64,000 nt of DNA from Breviolum minutum Mf 1.05b.01 (GCA_000507305.1 DF240069.1:64219-128218), one strand, 5' to 3'; shown: positions 30,667-43,541, counted from the stretch's first letter. Notes: generated by a model not told the origin, from the letters alone. Numbers and translations are program-made.

Positions 30667-31544
30667 ATGGGACTGGTAGATCCCATATTGGGACTGGTGG
30701 ATCCCATATTGATCTATTGGGATCTATTTTCGTAAACATTCGAATGGTTAATGAATTTTAGTATTGTAAATTAGTAGCTACTAGTAGATTAGATATACAG
30801 TCCCATGGATCCGATCCGGGCTGCAACTGGGCAACTTGTTGAAGATGATTTTTTTCAACAATTGGATGGCTGAATAGCGAAAACATATATCCAAACAAAA
30901 TGGTGATTTCACAAAGGCATTTTTGACAAATGACAAATTTGACAAGAATCATAAGCGACGACAAATCTCCACAATCCACAGGTGTGGATAGATTCAGCCC
31001 TAAAAACACCAAGTATTTCTGGGGTAATTCCTGCAGATTGCAAGGTTTACAAGCAAGTTAGAACTTGCCATGCAGACTTGAACACCTTATTCCCCCAAAG
31101 GTTTTTTAAAGTATTTAGCATATGGCTTGGAAACATCCCCAAAAAGGCTTAAGCAAATAGAACCATTTAGATAGAAGGTAAGATGTTTCCAACAAACAGC
31201 ACCCTCTAGATTTGAATTGAATCGGTTGATTGAAACCAACTCAACCACACATCTAGGTACACTCTTTGGTGCCTCTCTTGAAGCCAAAGAATAGTCAACA
31301 TGCATCCTTTCCTTTCATGTATTTAATATCAATACCACCGGAATCATCTGGGACATCAAAAAGAAACACATCATTTTCACCAGGGTCTCCCAGACTGGTT
31401 GAAGGATCCTCTGGAACTTGAGTTTCCTTGGTTGAAATTTTGAGTTTCGAAATGAAGAAGGCTGGTTTGATTATTTCAAATGCAAAAATTGGATGGCACA
31501 TGAAAATCTTTCTTGATCCAACTCATGTGAAAACCGATATCTTC

Positions 31545-31658
31545 TCACTTAGCGAATAGAACCCTGAAATAAAAGTTTGAACTTATTATTTTCCCTACTA
31601 AATATGATCGAAATATGTAATCCCAAAAAGTTTAAAGTTTAGCCATTGGCCAAGTAAG
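31545..31658. mobile_element. family L element
   Basis: Same ends as the copy at 29904, with a small internal insertion (ATGATCGAAAT). Confidence 0.75.
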
Positions 31659-32189
31659 TCTTGTTGGAACCAAAAAATGTCTCTCACTTCAGTGATGAGC
31701 CTCACATATCATTGCACCAACTGTACAACATTTGTTTCGTTTTTCCGTTTCGGTTCACTTGCGAAACATGCAGTCACTAGCCTAAGCCCTAAAACTCTAT
31801 AACAATGCTTATTTCCACACGGAACTCGCGAGGAAAGTGACTGATCGCTTTTGAAGCAATTCAATATCAGGAACCACCCGAGCAGAAAACCATGGTTTCA
31901 AAAGGAATAAAATCTGAAACACATCAGGTACCTCTACACAAAACCCCCTGATCTGGAGGATACACCTAATAGGTGATCCCCTCTTGTTTTTAATGCTTGC
32001 AGGTACCCTTCTAAGATGGGTGTAACCTTTGTGATTTACCTAAAATCAATGCTGGTATCTTGCAGGTCAGTGCGGAATCAATGCTGTTTTCTTTTCTGTT
32101 GCTAAAAATGACAAAAAATTAAAGGGTTAAACAACGACCACCCCTTGTTTTCAGAGTTGATTCATCACTTTTCATGTGTGAAATATACG

Positions 32190-32274
32190 CCACTCCCTAA
32201 ACGAACATAGCCTCCCAAACATGGTGTTTTCAGGAGCGCTTGCTGTTGGTTTCAGGGGACGGGTACCCAAAAAT
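32190..32274. mobile_element. family B, shortened
   Basis: CCACTCCCTAAACGAACATAG to GCTGTTGGTTTCAGGGGAC, about 85 bp. Confidence 0.5.
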
Positions 32275-33014
32275 AATACCCTTCAACATCCTCCAACACT
32301 GGACTTGACAGGCGGTCCAAACAGTGTGACGGACCTTCCAGGAATATGTTTTAGTTCTTATGGAAAACAAAATCTTCATGTCTATATTGATTATGGATAG
32401 AAAGCAAACATGTCACATGTCTCCTTATCATAAGGGACGTCAGCACTATATAATGAACATGTTTTTCAACAACAAGCATGTCAAAATCGGATCAAACGGT
32501 GAGCCTTTGGATCATCAGCCGACTCGTTAACCCCCCCGAAAAAATCGAAAATTTTGGAGTTGCCCATCAGAAATCCCATGGCCCGGGACAAAACATCACC
32601 AACTTCAACACAAAAATCCGGAGGAATCCCACTCAAACCATCCACCAAAAAACAACAACAACTGTTGGTAAAAGTTCAGGATTCATGGATTAATCAAAAT
32701 TTGGTAAAGTTAAGGTACTAGAGATCAGCACCTTGAGAAATGACACTCTCCCCTTGAAGGTTTAGCTGCGGTTTACCAACGTGACCCTATGAGAAATCTC
32801 GAGATCCGAATGCTTGCTAAGGAATCTTCGTTTACCACTGAATGTAATCATGGATTTCAACAACAATAATGCCAAATTTGAACATGATTCGGATACAAAA
32901 TTATACTTTAACTTCAAACAACCTCCGTTTTTTTGTTCCAATCTCTTTTTGGGAAACCGCATTTTCAACAAACCCCTAAACCGTTCCACTTGTGCAAAAA
33001 AAAACCGTGGGCGC

Positions 33015-33128
33015 CTTAGGCATGGCATTTTTGAATCCATCGGAACGCCGCCAAGATGCGGGACGGATTCGTACAATCTCGCCCGCCTTCACGGACAAAT
33101 ATCCCGATTCCTTTTCTTCTGTGACATC
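33015..33128 (-). CDS. exon candidate, SH3-like strand pattern
   Basis: Encodes DVTEEKESGYLSVKAGEIVR then IRPASWRRSDGFKNAMPK, 38 codons, phase 0 to 0. The acceptor is ACCGAG|G and the GC-type donor is GCGCCC. GYLSVKAGEIV resembles the start of an SH3 domain (x-L-x-[VF]-x-x-G-[DE]-x-[VI]). The opposite strand is also open, so the strand is judged from splice signals and the direction of neighbours. Confidence 0.5.
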
Positions 33129-33260
33129 CTCGGTCGACACCGAACTGGCTGTTAGTTTCAGGGAGGGTATGAAACAATCAGGATATCAACAAGGTATGCC
33201 ACCCAGTTATAAGTGGAGTTCGTTTATAAAACCCTATTATATAAATGACCGAAAAATACT

Positions 33261-33370
33261 TGGATGTTTCCGAAAATAGGGTGGTTTTCCCCCAAATCAT
33301 CCCAGTTTTTTTGGGGTTTTCCATTATAAACCATCCATTCTTGGGGTACCCCTATTTTTTGGAAACATCC
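33261..33370. mobile_element. family C hairpin element
   Basis: TGGATGTTTCCGAAAATAGG to GGTACCCCTATTTTTTGGAAACATCC. Confidence 0.7.
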
Positions 33371-34409
33371 ATTTCAATGAACCATTGGTTCAAAAAACGT
33401 GAAGTTAAGACCCTGGTGTTTTTGATGAAGTGTCACAGTGAAAAACCCCATGGAACAAAATATATACCCTGGTTGAAATGAGTAGAAAGACACTCTGAAA
33501 TTGAGGTGTCCAAATCCATCAATTGTTATGCAAAGGGAATTTTAGATACCCCTAAAGCTCCTTGGCGTGAGCTTTGGCTTTTGTTATTGATTCAATCGGT
33601 TGTTTGTTCAATCTTGTTTTTTGCTTTGAATAGATCACCAAAAGTTTCACGTACCTATAATCTAAGGCTATTTTTGGGGTAGGTTTTCCCTGGCCTTACA
33701 TATAGCTCATATAGGGACTCATGAAATGATTGGTGAATAAACCTAAACCTACTGAGAGATTTCGGCACTGGGGGAAAGAAACAGAGAATGCTTTCTGGAT
33801 TGATTTGTTTATCATTTTTTGCAAATGTCATACATGCATGCATAGAATGTGTATGTATATATACAAATATGAGGTTATAAAATATTTACGATTCGTGTAC
33901 CTTTCCATTTATTTCTTGATCTAGCTATTTTCCTATATATTGATCATATCAACCTTTTTTCCAGAGAGGATTCTCATTCCTTGTATTTTCCAAAACACTG
34001 GCGGCCAAACTCAACCACCTTGCCACTGCTTTGGGTCATTGCGAATGTTGCTATAAGAAAAATATCAATCATACAACGACCTTCTACTGTACTTCTACCT
34101 TCGGATTCTCCATCTCCCTGTAACAAGTGAAGGTTTTGCTTAGGATCCCCTCCATTTTCCTCCTATTATACGTATAAATATGTAAGGTCATCCTGGTGGT
34201 AACTGTTGCTGGGAGTGGGTTCGCATCCCAACTAAGACAAAAGAACAACAAACAAACATAGGGAAAAAAAACACTGGTCTGTTAAATTGGGGAGTGTACC
34301 CCCAAGAAAGCTGATACCATTTGCCTTTTTTGTAAAATAGAATGCGAGTTTCCAGCCCCAGGTTAAGAACGCTGGCCCAGGTTTTATCTGCAGTTCATGC
34401 TTCTTTCAA

Positions 34410-34510
34410 GGGCCAATTTCAACAAGATCTTTCAAGGATTTGCCAGTGAAATCATGAAACTTCAGGGGTTCAGGAATCAACGCCAACAAAGTCTCCATCA
34501 GATCAACTCA
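34410..34510 (-). CDS. coding-like segment, helical, boundaries unclear
   Basis: Minus strand reads DLMETLLALIPEPLKFHDFT then GKSLKDLVEI. No AG|G start was found, so it is listed only as coding-like. Confidence 0.35.
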
Positions 34511-34971
34511 TCCTTCCGTGTCGGTGTTTTTGACGGGTCTCTTTTGTTTGAATTACCAAACACCTGCCATGAAACATGGGACATAGATTCTCAACTGAAA
34601 AGAAACGAATCCCTGCAGGAAAACATCTGCTCTCCCAAAATCTGAGCCCGATACCCAAAAAAACAGCAGCAAAGTACATTCCCCCAAAAAAATGCCAAGT
34701 AAGTTAAGTCCCATATGTCCCATGCTTCGAAAGACCCTACATCTTTCTGCCTTGCTTGAAACCAGCACTCACTAAACGCAAATTCAAGGTACAAAGTCTT
34801 CCGCTACCCGTCTGTCTTCAGTGTAGGGTCCCGATTCCTTCGCGCAACATGGACGAAAACGTACGAGTTCGTTGTTGTTACACATCCATCTTTGAAACAA
34901 TAATATATAAGTCAAGTTGTTCTTGCACACATAGAAGGTCAAAATAAAAAGAATTATTGAGACCACCTACT

Positions 34972-35064
34972 CATAGGATCAATGGGACTGGTATATCTAC
35001 CTACACAATCTTGCGCCTCTTTATGGCAAATGTAGGTAAACGTACCATACATGGATCCTCTGGG
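34972..35064. mobile_element. family E hairpin element
   Basis: CATAGGATCAATGGGACTGG to CGTACCATACATGGATCCTC. Confidence 0.65.
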
Positions 35065-35357
35065 CTAGGTGGAGGAGAAGTAGCTCAAGCTGTTGTCTGT
35101 GGCATGTCTCTGTTCAAAATTAGTGTTTACTCAACATCAGCCATGGAGGCCCCGAAACCTTGAATTTCACCATAGTGCTGTAGGGAAAAAACTAAGGGTT
35201 ATTGATCTGAAACACCAAGTGGTTTGGTTTTTCGGGATATCCCTTCAGCAAAATTGAAGTTAAGGCATGGCGTTTGTAGAACAAATAGATTTCCGGATCC
35301 AAACATTTTTTCCCCGGATCTTCGTGAAGCTGGTGAATGGCTGCTATCAATCATCTC

Positions 35358-35405
35358 TAGTTGGTGGTTGTTTTTCACCAACCCATCTAAAAAATATGCG
35401 AAAGT
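35358..35405 (+). mobile_element. family A, 5' fragment
   Basis: CTAGTTGGTGGTTG followed by the usual AAAATATGCGAAAGTCAAATTGG core; the right end is not seen. Confidence 0.45.
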
Positions 35406-35747
35406 CAAATTGGATCAATTTTGTCCAAATACTCAATGCTAAAAACAATCCTCATATTAGATGTTACTTCAAAATGGTTTGGACAAAAATAACCACAACA
35501 TACCTGAGCCGTTGATAAAAAAAACATGATACCAATCCAAAATCCAAACAATGCCAGAAATAGAAAAAACAAAAAACATTCAGCTGAAATTAATTGCACA
35601 CCTCAAGATCAACAAAAATCACCACCAACTCCATGGACAAGAAAAACATAAGTCAATTTTGGGTAGCTTGGCGCATTTCTAGCGCCATTCCCAACAAACA
35701 AACACCATCCTCCGTTCCACCGGAAAATTCACCGACTTACCCGTCAC

Positions 35748-35856
35748 CTGGACTAAATGTACTTGTGCTTCATCAGAAATTCCCAGTTCACGCAGTAGCC
35801 ACGTGGGATCTAACAAAGTGACACCTTTTTGAGTGGCCACTCGATAGGCACCATTC
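35748..35856 (-). CDS. exon candidate, unknown gene
   Basis: Encodes NGAYRVATQKGVTLLDPTWL then LRELGISDEAQVHLVQ. The acceptor is TTCGCAG|G and the donor is GTGACG. No domain recognised; it has the length and signals of a typical local exon. Confidence 0.65.
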
Positions 35857-36112
35857 CTGCGAAAAATGGTGAGTGACCCAGAGTTTCCTCCAAAAAATGT
35901 GGTAGAGTTTGCCCCTGACAACGGCGGAAGACTTTTGGTAGTTTTAGCTTTTATCTTTTTGTTTTTTGGTGCTCAAGTTTTTTTGAAGCATCTACAAATG
36001 GTGGTGTAGCGACAGGAAAAAATGCAAATCTTCCACCGAAAAGGGCTGGGCAACAAGAAATCGCTAGAGTGTATGTCTACGACTGTTGTACCATAAATCC
36101 ATCAAAAAATGA

Positions 36113-36203
36113 ATAGGACCTTACTAGCGGACCCCCAAGTATAAGTTGCTAGGGCTATCTGATATCAAATGCTCAGGTTTAGGGGTCCGTTCGTTGGGTC
36201 CTC
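36113..36203. mobile_element. family I hairpin element
   Basis: AGGACCTTACTAGCGGACCCC to GGGGTCCGTTCGTTGGGTCCT; the same element lies inverted at 43820. Confidence 0.75.
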
Positions 36204-36345
36204 TTAGAGATTTCTTGGAAGAAATGACTCTGCAAAATCTTCCCATATGATTTCAATCATCCATTGAACTGCATTCCTTTTTCTTTCACCAATCTTTGAA
36301 ACGATACCATCTCGAATGAAGCGAAACGGCTGGCTCGGGGAAAAT
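36197..36345 (-). CDS. coding-like segment, boundaries unclear
   Basis: Minus strand reads FRFIRDGIVSKIGERKRNAV then QWMIEIIWEDFAESFLPRNL and a stop, directly next to the family I palindrome. It could be a terminal exon. Confidence 0.3.
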
Positions 36346-36427
36346 GTTCGAATCTAATTTTGGTATGGGAAATTCACAAATTCCTGTTAACGTTGATCAG
36401 TGGAATTTTCAGAGACCCCCAAGGACA

Positions 36428-36514
36428 TGGGACCCCTTGGGCCCCATACTATTCCCATAATACTCCCATAAGAATCTCTAAAGATATGGGAACGGTATGG
36501 GAATAGTATGGGTC
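36428..36514. repeat. isolated hairpin
   Basis: GGGCCCCATACTATTCCCATA and TATGGGAATAGTATGGGTCCC, about 87 bp overall. No second copy noticed. Confidence 0.65.
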
Positions 36515-37383
36515 CCGCGTACCATCAAGGTTATCCCACTGTTGGGAGTGTCCCTGGAATCCGCCCGATAAACGTTGAGGGAACAAGCCTCAGAAAAATC
36601 CACATATGTTCAAGTTACGTAGGGAATAAAACATCCGCAAAAGAACTCAGCAGCTCAGAATCCACAGAAGTGTTACGAATTGTACGTCAGTGAAGCACTA
36701 GGTCCATAGGTCCCCATGTCAAAGAGGAAAATGTATGTATAAGAACCACCTACTCTAATAAGGTGGGACTTTTTTGTGCTAGCTATCTTAGTTTACTAGA
36801 GGATTGATCATATACATGAAAAAAACATCTATAACTTATAACTATCCCTATATCATCGATGAGGTGATTTCAAATTTTTAGCTTCAACATGGGTGGTTTG
36901 TTCTTCTTCCCCCAAGGTTTTGGGGTGGAAATCACGAAAAAAAATGAAACGCCACCTATAGGTTGATGTTTATTTTTGGGCACCTGGCTTCAGGATTTCC
37001 TGTTTTGTTCCGACCAAACACCTCTGCAAGGTGGTCCTACGGCCGAATAGAAATGGGTTTCCTTGGGGTTATAGCGGTTGTAACCCTATTTTGAAGAATT
37101 ATAACCACCTTGTAGGGATTGCTACGTTCCACATAAGCAAAAAAACAAAATTAAAGCAAAGCACCTGTGGCTGATCCCCTTAAAACGCTGGTGAAAGATC
37201 CCCTGTGGAAGATATCCAAACTAGTCGGCAATCCCAGAGGACTGGCCGTGAAAACACCCAGTGATTAATGATTAATGTACAGTTTCTCATGGTAATATCA
37301 AGGGATCCAACCAATGGTCCCTATGGTCATTTGGGTGCCACTATTTTAAAGTTCATCCCCAGTAATCATGGCCCTCCCAACTC

Positions 37384-37488
37384 CCCCCGGTCAACCCCAA
37401 CCAGAAATAATGATTCAATAAAGCCTTATTGAGGGAAACCAATGGTTAATAAGCCATTAATAAGGCCTTATTTAAGGGGGATAGGCGG
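37384..37488. mobile_element. family P element
   Basis: GCCTTATTGAGGGAAACCAATGG and AATAAGGCCTTATTTAAGGGGG. Confidence 0.6.
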
Positions 37489-38214
37489 ACCAGGCATGAA
37501 ATAAACCCTGACCATTGAGATGAAACTGTGTCAATCCAACCTCCCAAGGGTCGGCATTAACTTCTCGTCGATGGCGTCTCGCAACATTTCCACTGTAGCA
37601 TCCTGCGCGTGGTGTCAAGTTTCATTCTCAAAAATACACCTTGCAGAGTGAAACAACAACTTGGTTGCTTGGATTTAACATATGTAGAAGATGAAATACA
37701 CTGAAATGCTCTTAAGCAACAGGAAAAGTATGCATTAAATGTGAGAGTCTCCTTCTAAACCAGGATTTGATGGGACTCGGTGGTCCCACAAAACATTGTT
37801 TGCGCATCCTAACCTGTTGCGATTCCAAAAAAAATTGGTGAATCGTCGATGTCACATCAACGAAAAAGTATGCCAGTTCAGTAAACCATTCTGTACGTTG
37901 AGGTCTGTCACGAAACTAGCATGGGTCCCCCAAACCTACATGTTTACAGGCATTTGTGGTAACAAAACCTTTATTTTTCGTGGTTTTGGTGGCTCACGGT
38001 AGTTGCCCCAAGGCCCCTTCCGTGGTAAGCCTTGGGACAAAGGAAGAAACCCTCGGTGACCTGTCATGTGATAGTGGAGACCTACGTCGAGTCATGTCGT
38101 TGGAGATCTGAACCTCTTAAGATGTTTCCTTTGATAATTTGCCCTGAAATTTCTTTGAACATAAACATAATTGAGCAACGAAAATAACACTGACATGACT
38201 TTCCATTGTACTGG

Positions 38215-38325
38215 TTGGGTAATAGGGATTCCAAAAATGGAAAATAAGAAAACCCTATAACAAAGGGTAGTATAACCCCCTATACAACCTAAACAACCGG
38301 GTTTTTTTCCATTGTTCAATTGAAC
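38215..38325. mobile_element. family T element
   Basis: GGGTAGTATAACCCCCTATAC then AACCTAAACAACCGGG and TTTCCATTGTTCAA. Confidence 0.55.
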
Positions 38326-39107
38326 ATTTGGGAATCTTGTGATAGAAAGAAACCCTTGTTGTTGGGGAATAGGCAAAGTGAGTGTTTGTTGTAGTTAAAC
38401 TTTCTAGATTTTGTGCTCCTTCTTCGGATGAAACTGCAAGTTTCAACGGGTGAAACTGATGGGAGGGTGGACTGGATTAACCACAAATTTCACCCGAGGC
38501 GATCCAAAAATATGCTGAATGACATGACAGTCTCTGGAAAACTACGGAACACTACGAAATAACATCGCAAGCATGTCAAATTACTTCATGAACATCTCCA
38601 ATCCTAGCCTCTCCTTATGAATTCAAGGTATCTGAACAGTGAAGTGTTCAACGTGGATCCTTAACTTTACAGATTGCATTCTCCGTAGTCTGCACGATTC
38701 AATTATATCCTTCAAACTAGTCGATCAAAAGCTATGAAATAAAAACAATAACTCTTCATTCCCATAGGATCCATGTATGGTATAAATTTACCTACATGGG
38801 GGTTTCCTAAAATGCTGGTACCCAATAAAGGAATCTGTCACGCAAATGATAGCAACCAAAAACATACAGCGCTTTTTTTTCTGCTGGTTCAGATCCCTGA
38901 GGTGTACACGCGAGTATACACGGGAACATTCCTTGGAGGTGTGAACCTTAGGATCACACCACCACCTTGCAGGATTCCGCGGCCTTATTTTTTCAGGCCA
39001 ATTTCAAAAGCGCCCAAAGCCTCAACGCCTTGATTGCATATTAAAGAACTTTACAATGATGGACTCACCCTCAGGACTTTTGGGATTTTTTACTTCCCTG
39101 TTTCGCA

Positions 39108-41053
39108 TCACTCTATTGAACTTTGATCTTGGCAACAAATCTCTGGATCGGAGTTCGGTCTGCAAACGATCGACCGAAGCTTAAGCTGTGACAATCTCTT
39201 GGCCACACTGGCATCGCATGTCAACACCTCTATGAGCTTTGCATCTTGGCTTGTCAAAGCAACATAGGTCATTGCCTCACCCCGTCTGCCCAAAGTGTCG
39301 ATTGTCTCACCTTCCTTGACGAGACTTGGAACAGCTAAAACAAGTGCTGCAGCAAAACTGCAATGTGACCAATGTTTCAAAACAAACTGCATGATGATCA
39401 TTATCGCTTCCTGCGACCATTTTGCCCAATCATGAAAGTTGGAATGTTTTTCGTCGACAGGCGTGCACATTCCACAAGCCTCGTGCATCCACTGCCGACT
39501 TTGTCTTAGTGAAATGACCAAAAAGCTGACTATTTGCATCAGTTCTGCGCAGGTCCGGCCCGCAAACATTTTCGAACCAATTCTCTCAGCCCCTGCCGTA
39601 AAAAACAATTCTCAAGGGAAATTGGTCCGGACTCGGAAGACCCTTCAACTCGCCTTGCCTTTCTTCACAAAACCTGGGCTGACGAGAAGGTCTGTGTTCT
39701 TTGGGTTTGCAAAATAGACAAAAATATTTTGAACACCCTTGAAATCAAACAAGTAAACAAACTTATGATTCCAACGACAAACCAAGAAACATTGTCCCTT
39801 GCGACGATAGGATGGTGTACCCTTTATGATTGCCAACCACTTTTGCCTTGAAAACATCTGACCAGTTAGCTGTCCACAGCAAAAGCTCTTCTGGTTCATC
39901 AGCACGTGATTGAAGACCAGGTTGAAGAGCTGGCCCAGCTTCACAACTCCTGCAATACCTGAACTGGCCCAATGGATCAGAAGGCGAATGGTTTTTCCAT
40001 TGGGATGGACGCCATTCTGCCTTCGACTTCTCCTGGCCACAACCAGGACAAAGCATGGCAAGTGGACAAATTGTGCAGACAGCAAAGGTTTTCTTCTGTG
40101 CCTTCCTGAAAGGATCAAAACCTACTTGTGCCAAAATGGCTCTGTCATTCTGGACTGACTGTTGGAATTGCTCAAATACACAAATGAAATTGACCAATTC
40201 GAAATGATGTCCTTCTTCTGAAGGTCAGTGAAACTGACACCCGCAAGCAGGACCTTTTCAACTCTGTTGATATGAATTTCAAGAAATGCATAAAAAGACT
40301 TGCATTTGCCAAGCCTGATAAATTCCTCAATGTGAGGCTCCAAACTCTCTGTGCCATCTTTGTACAGTTTGCCATCTGAACTCATCTAAACAGTCCCACT
40401 CCAAAACTTTGCATCTCACATAACACCTCAAGTGTTGTACGATTCGGGGAGACCAAAACTATGCCACATCAAAACCTGTGTTACACAGTGTACTTAAAAC
40501 AAACACATGAAAAAGATATGATCGACATTGGTGAGGCACCAATCCATCCATCCACTTGCAAAGTGTTTCACTCTCCACAAGCTTCTGTAGCCATTTTTGG
40601 TCCAGACTTCCCAAGGTTTCAATAGTCACTCTGTTTGGATCAGCCTCAGAGGGAGTGTAGGCAAGGCCAAAGATTTCAATGGCTGCTGTTCACAGTTTGA
40701 TCAGCTTCAATGCAGGCCACTCAAGAATCACCAAGTGAACGAATTGTCTTGTATAAGCGCAAGACGTTAATTATGAATTAATGTGCAAATTGTCCAACGA
40801 ACGACGATTTGGCCACCACAGATTAGCTTTCGTATTGTTTTGCGACATGAATGATCAAACGCACATCTTTGGCCGCAGTCTCCCATATGCGTTTGCAAAT
40901 TGTGACGTCCTCTGCCATTTTACACAGATCCAAATCTTCAGGCAGTTGAATCTTTATCTGAAGCTCTTCCACTTGGGCCATCAGTTTGTTTGCCATACGA
41001 ATTCGTTTTTCTCTTCGACAGCTTACCCATCGAGGATACGACTCCGGCTGCAT
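39108..41053 (-). pseudogene. decayed or intron-broken gene with a C2C2 zinc-ribbon-like motif
   Basis: About 1.9 kb of minus-strand coding texture in several frames, N- to C-terminal: MANKLMAQVEELQIKIQ (helical) up to TAAKD|GTGCGT, a dinoflagellate-like donor; EIFGLAYTPSEADPNRVT; SDGKLYKDGTESLEPHI; CPGCGQEKSKAEW...YCRSC; then MFAGRTCAELMQIV to a stop at 39108. CKWMDGL and MSSDGKL can be joined in phase by an intron 40386-40539 (GTGCCT...TTTAG). Other frame changes lack obvious introns. The C-x2-C...C-x2-C pattern around KxxxxWxxxQW recalls Stc1-like zinc domains found widely in dinoflagellate proteins; this is inference. Its long exons contrast with the microexons nearby. Confidence 0.5.
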
Positions 41054-41530
41054 GGCGAATGATTCATAGGCCTATCATTTGGGCCCAGAGAAACATAAAA
41101 ACTGCGGGCAAATGCTTTTCTTTGCAGCCAAAAAGTAAGAAACGATAAACACAAAGACTTGCAGCCAACAAAAATCTCATTCTCCATATGTAAGGTCGTG
41201 TTATACTTCAATCAACTGCCATCTTGCCTCCCCAGAGATAACCACATCACATGCAAATTGCGATGGCGCCAAACCAACAGAACATGCTGCTTGCAGCCAC
41301 CGGCCACCTGGTCACAACGAATGTTGTCGAAAAAAAAAAGTAATGCACAGCACATGTATTTCAAAAAAAGGTATGAATCAGTCTTTGCTAACGTCGTTCC
41401 TTTTTTTGGATGCAAATTACGCTGAGTTGCAATCTGACAAGGCATTTTAATATCTTCAATTTTGGAGCCTTGATTTTTTCATAGGTGAGTCTCCAAGACC
41501 TATACACTCCTGAATAAACTGCACGATCGT

Positions 41531-41573
41531 TTTTAGGGGTTTTGGGGGTACCACCATTTAAGGAAACACCCAC
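41531..41573. mobile_element. family C, single arm
   Basis: TTTTGGGGGTACCACCATTT then AAGGAAACACCC; the other arm is missing. Confidence 0.5.
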
Positions 41574-41776
41574 ATGTGCCATATAGGGGAGTAAACATCA
41601 ACCCCATTCATGTATACTGTATACAGAAATATACGGCTTCATCCCATGCATCCAGTGATGGGATTGTTCATTATAAATCCATGGCGACATGTCCAAGTTG
41701 AGTTGCCAAAGCCGAAAAGGAAGCTAGCTACGCAAAATCCCAACAAGAAAACGCAGATCAACCACACATTGTACTT

Positions 41777-41806
41777 GGTTGTGGTTGTTGTTGTTGTTGT
41801 TGTTGC

Positions 41807-41840
<34 letters not shown>

Positions 41841-41949
41841 GCTGTTGTTGATTTTCTGCAGTTGCTGTTGTTCTTGTTGTTGTTGTTCTTGTTGTTGTTG
41901 TTCTTAATGTTCTTGTTGTTCTTGTTGTTCTTGTTGCTCTTGTTGCTGC

Positions 41950-42022
<73 letters not shown>

Positions 42023-42073
42023 GCTGCTGCTGTTGTTCTTGTTGTTGTTGTTGTTCTTGTTGTTGTTGTTCTT

Positions 42074-42104
<31 letters not shown>

Positions 42105-42107
42105 TGG

Positions 42108-42150
<43 letters not shown>
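41777..42150 (-). repeat. (GTT)n compound microsatellite, largest array
   Basis: About 370 bp of GTT with GCT, CTT and CTG interruptions; AAC on the minus strand. Begins 61 bp after the donor of the exon at 42211. Confidence 0.95.
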
Positions 42151-42210
42151 CACACTTTCATTTGTTCGCCATTTTTGTGCAGCTTCGGGGGTCAGCAAAA
42201 TGAAACCTAC

Positions 42211-42322
42211 CTCCCGGTTTTAACACCCCGTCCAAGTCGACCGAAACGGCGAAGTTGTCATCATCAGATGCCACCCAAATCCGCATCTCTCGACTCCGGC
42301 TGGCCGGACTGACACTTGGCCC
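42211..42322 (-). CDS. exon candidate, unknown gene
   Basis: Encodes GPSVSPASRSREMRIWVASD then DDNFAVSVDLDGVLKPG. The acceptor is TCGGGAG|G and the donor is GTAGGT. Phase 0 at its start fits the exon at 43051. The intron after it carries the large GTT array. Confidence 0.6.
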
Positions 42323-42377
42323 CTCCCGAGGGCGCACCAGGAACCGAGAAGAGGAAAACACAAAGTGGCAGCAAAAA

Positions 42378-42482
42378 ATCCTTATAAGTAGGGTGAAATG
42401 ACTCCAGTTATCATTTTTAAGGCCATTTATAAGGGCTATATATAAGTCCATTTATAACTAGTAGGGGCCCACCCTGTTAAAT
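42378..42482. mobile_element. family J single unit
   Basis: CCTTATAAGTAGGGTGAAAT, AAGGCCATTTATAAGGGC and TAACTAGTAGGGGCCCACC. Confidence 0.5.
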
Positions 42483-42587
42483 TTTTTTGTTGCCTGAGAG
42501 TCCAAGGTACGATTCTGAACCGCACGTTTTCATTGAACAAAACTTGCTTGGAGAAAAGAATTTGGAATCAAATGGACGGATGCAATC

Positions 42588-42662
42588 TTGCCCACATTTA
42601 CCATACAAACCACTAAATGTAGGTTAACATACCAAACATAGATCTTATGGATTCTTATGGGT
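42588..42662. mobile_element. family E, fragment
   Basis: CACATTTACCATAC, AAATGTAGGTTAACAT and ATAGATCTTATGG match the right half of the family. Confidence 0.4.
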
Positions 42663-42968
42663 TGAACAAACATCCTAAAATTGAATTTTTCGGGCACTCT
42701 GGAGGCATGATTTGTCCAGTATACCACCTTGACATCCCGCTGCAAACAACCACCAACTAGATGGATTCCAGGACTGCGGCCGTTGGGCCGCGAAAAAACT
42801 TACAGAGATACTATATCTTAGGGTATAATTCAATGATACCTACACTTGAAACCATTCACTTACCATATTTACATATATTTACATTACACCGTTTGCATTT
42901 ACTTCTGTAATATATACCATATCTCCAAAAAAATCCCCTTTAAAACCAGACTGGTCTACCATCGTCAC

Positions 42969-43051
42969 TTCGTTCCATGGCTCGCCTGCTGGCCGTTTGA
43001 TTGGTCCTGCCCAAGCCACGTCGAGCCGCTGGCCGTGGGCGTGCTGGAAGC
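42969..43051 (-). CDS. exon candidate, unknown gene
   Basis: Encodes FQHAHGQRLDVAWAGPIKRP then AGEPWNE. The acceptor is TTCCAG|G and the donor is GTGACG; it ends in phase 0, compatible with the next exon at 42322. Confidence 0.6.
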
Positions 43052-43100
43052 CTGGAACTACCAACAACTTCACAGCAGCTTGAAGGGATGAACTATACCT

Positions 43101-43217
43101 GCTGTTGTGATGGTTCAGAAATCCCAAAACAACTACCTAACATGCAAAAACCCTGGCAAATGATGAGATATTTACAATATCAACTGGTGAACGCCGGATT
43201 TCTTCCATGAACAGTAT
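43101..43217. mobile_element. family M element
   Basis: CTGTTGTGATGGTTCAGAAATCCC to GGATTTCTTCCATGAACAGTATC. Confidence 0.6.
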
Positions 43218-43541
43218 CAACTGGTGCAAGATTTCTTCCACAGTAGGGATCCTTATAATGGCTTCTACCCCCCACCCAGTATCAGTCACAAATGAAGTTT
43301 TATAAGGATTCCTTTCTATACTTGGAGGGCCACCCACTTAGTAAGTAGTAAAACAGTTTTTATAGTTATGATCACCCCCTTGTATAAGCCATGGAAAGGC
43401 CGTTTGGAAGACAATAACCACAGGAATTGGGGACTTACGATCACCATGGTTTCTTAACCATGTACGAAATGCGATGATCCTCCAAGCAAGAGAGGTGCAC
43501 GGGGAAGGTGAGCCACCCGGGGGGATTCCGGTAACACTAAA

